Source of the DNA: Zonotrichia leucophrys gambelii | Lineage: Eukaryota; Chordata; Aves; Passeriformes; Passerellidae | DNA length: 64,000 nt | Direction of reading: 5' to 3' | NCBI RefSeq assembly: GCF_028769735.1 | Contig: NC_088172.1 | Coordinates: 90,990,951-91,054,950, forward strand | In this document: one piece after another, positions 59,901 through 64,000 of the stretch | Layout: every line of letters starts with the position of its first letter | Position numbering within the stretch: position 1 is the first letter of the stretch | Notes under the pieces: generated by a model | What the model saw: only the letters and a program-made list of their open reading frames with translations | Databases searched by the model: none | What the model was told of the DNA's origin: nothing | Translations under genes and position numbers: made by a program

Positions 59901-62900
59901 CAAGATTTGTGAAGTTAAAAAGCTAACACTTGTTTTGAGATGCAGTGTGAGAACTAAGGTATAAAATGATATAATGAATAAAGGCAAAGATGCAGCCTTT
60001 TTTAGAGAACCTTTAATCAATTAAAACTTTTTAAAAGAGCATATCAGTTCTTTGCTGAACCTACTCAACTGAAGGAAGGTGAGCCATCCCCCTTCCTGTG
60101 AGAGGAAACAAATCTGATAGGAAACTTTCAGAACAGAGCTGAGGTCTTTAGGCCTGGTGGAGGTGATGGCTGTTGCCTGATGTCAAGTGAGGGAAGTAGT
60201 GGCAGATATGCAGTGGAAAAATGCCCAGGAACTGGCATTCAGCCAATCCAAGGAGGCTGTTTTAACTGTCCTTTAATTCAGAATATTTTTAATTTATTCT
60301 GTTTTCAGATATTTCAGCACAAATTCTAGAAAAGACAGCTTCTCTCTTTTCAGATAGGCATGCTACAAAATCTGCCAATCTTGAAAAATCCAAAAGAGGG
60401 AGGAGGTAAAAAAGTAAATCTCAGATACAGTTTTCTTCTGTCCCTCCTGCCATGTTCAAAATGATATCTCATCTTGTTCTTATCCTTGTTCAGAATAAAA
60501 GCTGTGATAATCCATTTCCTTTGCTGTGATAATCCCTTGCCCAAATGTCCTGGTAGCATAATTTGATTGTGGTGCTTGGACAGCTATCATATCACTCCTA
60601 CAAAGCAACAGTAATAGTTGTTACAAACAACAATATAATCCAAGAAATCCAGAGTTAAAGTGCTTACAGCAGAGACTAATTGCATGCTAGAGAGTATTAC
60701 TGTATCTTCCTGATTGATGTCCCTCATTGGCCAAGACAGACTTGCAGATGACTTCTTAACATATTATTTAACAAGATGGTAGTGTTCTATGTTTAAATTG
60801 CTTGTTGTTGTGGGGCTTTTTTATTGCACCTCCCCAGTCTGGGGTTCAGAACCTCCTTATTAGTTTTATGGGAAAGCCACAGATCCAGATTCCTTCTGGA
60901 ACTATTGCGATGTGAGGGAACAAAGTGTAGGGATTTTTTCAAGAGCTACTAAAGTAGCCTGTGCTCCTTGCCCAAAGAAAGTTGAGAGTCCTTATAGTCA
61001 CTGGGGGTTTTGTGTGGTTTTTGTTTTATTTTTTATTTTTCCTTTGACTTTCCCACTGGAGCCCTGATTCTGAAGGAGCTGGAGCAATTACCCAGCCTAT
61101 CTTACATCCTCCCATTCACGAGAGGATGAAGTGGGAAAGAGGGTCTGCATTGGACCTCAGATATTCTCTCTCTTTTGCCACCCCTAAGTCACACTGGTTC
61201 AACCTGAAAAACAGCAGAGGAAAAATTCCTGCTTGAACACTTTTTCCTGGCTTTAATGAGGGATTTTTACAAAGAGAGGAAATAGTGTTGGTGAATGCAT
61301 CTAGCACCCTTTAGGAAAGGGTCACCACCACAGGGATGCTGCTGAAAAAGGATGCCACATCCTCCCAGACTCTGTACCAGGCCCTTTGAAAGGCTCCTAT
61401 GAAATAAAGAAGCTATATAGCCAGTGTGTATGTATATTTCTGAAGGTTATGCTGGATTTCTGCCATGCCGCAAACCCTGATTAGAATAATTTATAATAAA
61501 AAGTGATGCATGGATTCCAGAAATGGATAATGTGATGGGGGAAAGAGGGAGGTGAGTAGCAGAGAAAGCAAATCTGAAGGTTCTCCTGGTCCATAGATGA
61601 ACCCCAAAGTGTGGATTTACTGCCACTGTCTGTAGGAAGAAGCTACAGTCCTAATTTTTGATGTCAGAAATGACTGTTATATGGTTCGCTTAATATACAT
61701 ACTGTGCACTGCTGTTTGTTTATTTATTTATTTGCAGTAGGACTCGGGATATTTCAGGTACTTTCCAGGTGCTTACAGATAGTTTTTGCTCCCAGGACTT
61801 CACAAATCAGAGAGGCCAGAGGAGAGTAAATGGGTGGGAATTGAGTGCTGAGCAGCAGAACAGGATTCAAAGGATGCAGGGCCTTTGAGAGCAGTGCGAG
61901 TGAGTGGCAGAGGTGCTGTGCAGGTAAGATGGGGAGGAGGATGTCTGCAGTGGCCTCCAGGAAAGAAACAGGCACTTGGTGTGTCTGGAAAACAGAGAGG
62001 TCCTTTTGCTTTTCTTCTGCATTGCTAGTCAGTCTGTGGTCAGTTTACAGCTCCCAACTCCTGATCTCTCTCTTGGATCCTTTCCCCTGTATTTATGACT
62101 GTGTGATGTGGTGGCTTTGTAAGTGGAGTTATTCGGTCATGTTCTGTGCAGAGAAATGCTGTGAAGATGGGAGAGCAGGGGACTGAGGCACAAAGGTGTG
62201 TGCATGCAGTATGAGGCTTGACATGGCCAGGGAGAAGTGGCATTGGGGTTTTGCACAAGCATTCTTTGGGGCACAAAGTGTCATCATCTTCAGTTCATTT
62301 TTTTTGCTGTGATTAAGGCCCTAAGCATGCCTGTAATGCAAAACAGAAAACATAAAGAAAATGTTTTCTCTTCAGCCATCATTCTAGCATGCTTATGTGT
62401 GTATGAATCATTCCTCCTCCATCTGGAAGGATGAGATGCAGAGCTCTTTTCTAAGGAGGTATCTAAAGTACATCCTCATAGCAGCCAGAAATTGGCATGA
62501 CAAAAGGGTTATAGCAAGTGGCTGGCACTTTTCCCATCCATCTTGCCACTGGAAACATAATGATTTGCAATGTGCTGGTTCTTCAGGCACCAGTTTGCAG
62601 AGCCAGTCCTTGGGACATGCAAACGAAAAAGTTGCATGTTGTTGGCTTTTGTTTGTGGCACCTCCTCAGCAGCCCCAAAACTGGGAAGAGGAAATAACAC
62701 TGATAAACTGTTTTCCTTGATTTAAGCATGAGATGGGGTGAAAAGGAGCAATGGGGTACTCATGGAATGTCCCCAGGTGTGGGAAGATGGGCAGCAAAGC
62801 ATCTGGCACTGCCAGTGTAACATCAAGTGTGGGAGAAGACTTTGTTTTGCTTCTTACCTTGTATACTCTGCACAGAACAAGGAAAAACATAGTAATGTTG

Positions 62901-64000
62901 AGTGCACAAGGAAAAAGGTCTGATTTTTAAAAATGTCATCTGTTGTTCATGTAAGCTATCTTGCATATATTTTGTCTTTCACTTGATTTGCAAGAAGGCC
63001 AAGGCCTGAATCAATTAATTTAGTCTTAAGTGTTCCTGTGATGTCAAGAAAGGGTTTTACTGTGCTTTTTTTTGGGTAGAGGAGTGTTTAATGTGGTGTC
63101 AAAACAGGCAGTAGAAAGAAGTGCTCCTAAATCTCAGTGCCCTGTTTCAACAACTCAATTCTTACCTTTTTCTTTTCGTGACCATGACTGGGAATGTCTT
63201 TGTCTTGCAAGCAGTGGCCAGCTCTGTATGTAGTTAAAATGTAGAAACTGGGTGTTCTTCTGCTGAAGCTCCTTGGGACACTCTTGAAAGTCAACAAATA
63301 CACGTCCGTGGGACTGGACATGTCTTTGCTGCTTCCCTCTTTTGAAGAGGGGTTGGAGATGAGGTAGGAGCGTCCAGGATTCATTGCCTGACCTCAGGTC
63401 TTTGGTGCAGTAATGAGCTTGTGTTTTGGACCAGTTGTTCTCAGAGCTGGGCCCAGTGGCCTTTCCTGCCTGGGGAGTGCCTCTGCAGACAGGAAAATCC
63501 TCTCTGCCCCCCATTCCTGCTCTGCTTTTTCACCACTGTCTGTTCAGCAAGGCAGACTCATTTTTGCTGCAGGAGCTGAGAGGATTTCTCCACCTCACGC
63601 AGGATAGTCTGGAGGTTTAGGGCACTGCTACTGCAGGACCTCAGCTGACTTGGATCACAGTGGGAATGGCAGGGAGGAAATCACCAGCCTGTCTTACTGG
63701 AGAGCACCAAGTCCTGCTGTGCTGCATGGGGAATGCAGGCTGCTTAGTGCCTTGTGTATGAAGCACTTCAGCTTTTTGAAGGACAGGTTCTTGCCTTAGT
63801 GTATGGGTGGAGAAACTTCCTTTCTGCCTCTTTGCAAAGGGTGGGTTCAAGATGCAGCCCTGTTCTTGGCATCTCTTATGAGCTGACTCTGCACAGTGAC
63901 GTGCTGACCTCAGGAGTTCAAAGTACTGTCCTCTTCCTTGGTATACTTTGGGTTTGGGGTAGAGGGAGATGGCTGGTGGGTCTGCAGGCTTTCTGCAGCA
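53936..64000 (+). other. SERTAD2: Inferred first intron of SERTAD2
   Basis: After the island the DNA becomes AT-rich and holds no frame with SERTA-domain features or other recognisable domains. There are acceptor-like sites after long pyrimidine tracts at 54554-54555 (ATTTTTAG) and 57349-57350 (TTATTGCAG), which could serve alternative UTR exons. AT-rich homeodomain/octamer-like sequence is dense at 56180-56360. Short simple repeats: G9 at 58861-58869 and (TTTA)n at 61716-61733. Confidence 0.5.

Noticed and set aside
1..64000. tRNA, rRNA, microRNA or CRISPR loci
   Set aside because: No cloverleaf, rRNA core or direct-repeat/spacer array was recognised on either strand; a microRNA scan would need folding software.

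Overview
The window looks like genomic DNA from a bird, most likely a passerine. The evidence is one vertebrate solute-carrier exon, several CR1 LINE fragments including one with the typical ATTCTGTGATTCTGT tail, an ERVL provirus, and a solo LTR that resembles common passerine ERVK LTRs. Nothing in it is prokaryotic: there are no operons, CRISPR arrays, tRNAs or rRNAs. Only one host protein-coding segment can be supported.

Layout. Positions 1-2095 are the start of intron 1 of a minus-strand gene. Its first coding exon (2096-2622) encodes the N-terminus of SLC1A4 (ASCT1, neutral amino acid transporter). A GC-box CpG-island promoter lies at about 2623-2900, followed by a degenerate ~31-bp minisatellite (2866-3430). 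From 3.4 to 45 kb the DNA is intergenic. It holds CR1 fragments (19.78-19.99, 25.46-26.48 and 36.04-36.40 kb), a solo-type LTR inside the second CR1 (about 25.6-26.21 kb), a (TA)n tract (33.43-33.52 kb), and a complete but internally deleted ERVL provirus (40883-43983). That provirus has two 646-bp LTRs, a 5-bp target duplication (CTGGT), and a younger solo LTR (42569-42963) nested in its pol remnant.

At 45.44-45.67 kb a 16-bp minisatellite abuts a small GC-rich candidate promoter (TGACGCA, then CTATTTATAG). A CR1 3' end follows at 47.30-47.76 kb. At 52.8-54.1 kb there is a large CpG island with a duplicated triple-CCAAT module, an AP-1 site, a TTTAAA element and a strong splice donor at 53936 on the + strand. 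In mammals SERTAD2 is the divergent upstream neighbour of SLC1A4, so I infer that this island is the SERTAD2 promoter and non-coding first exon. The remaining 10 kb would be its first intron. The SERTAD2 coding exon is not in the window.

The main points of interest are the dated layering of endogenous retroviruses, the exactly spaced duplication of CCAAT boxes in the presumed SERTAD2 promoter, the orphan promoter-like segment at 45.8 kb, and two unusually long short-loop palindromes at 15.4 and 16.95 kb. I found no convincing evidence of a new multi-gene system.
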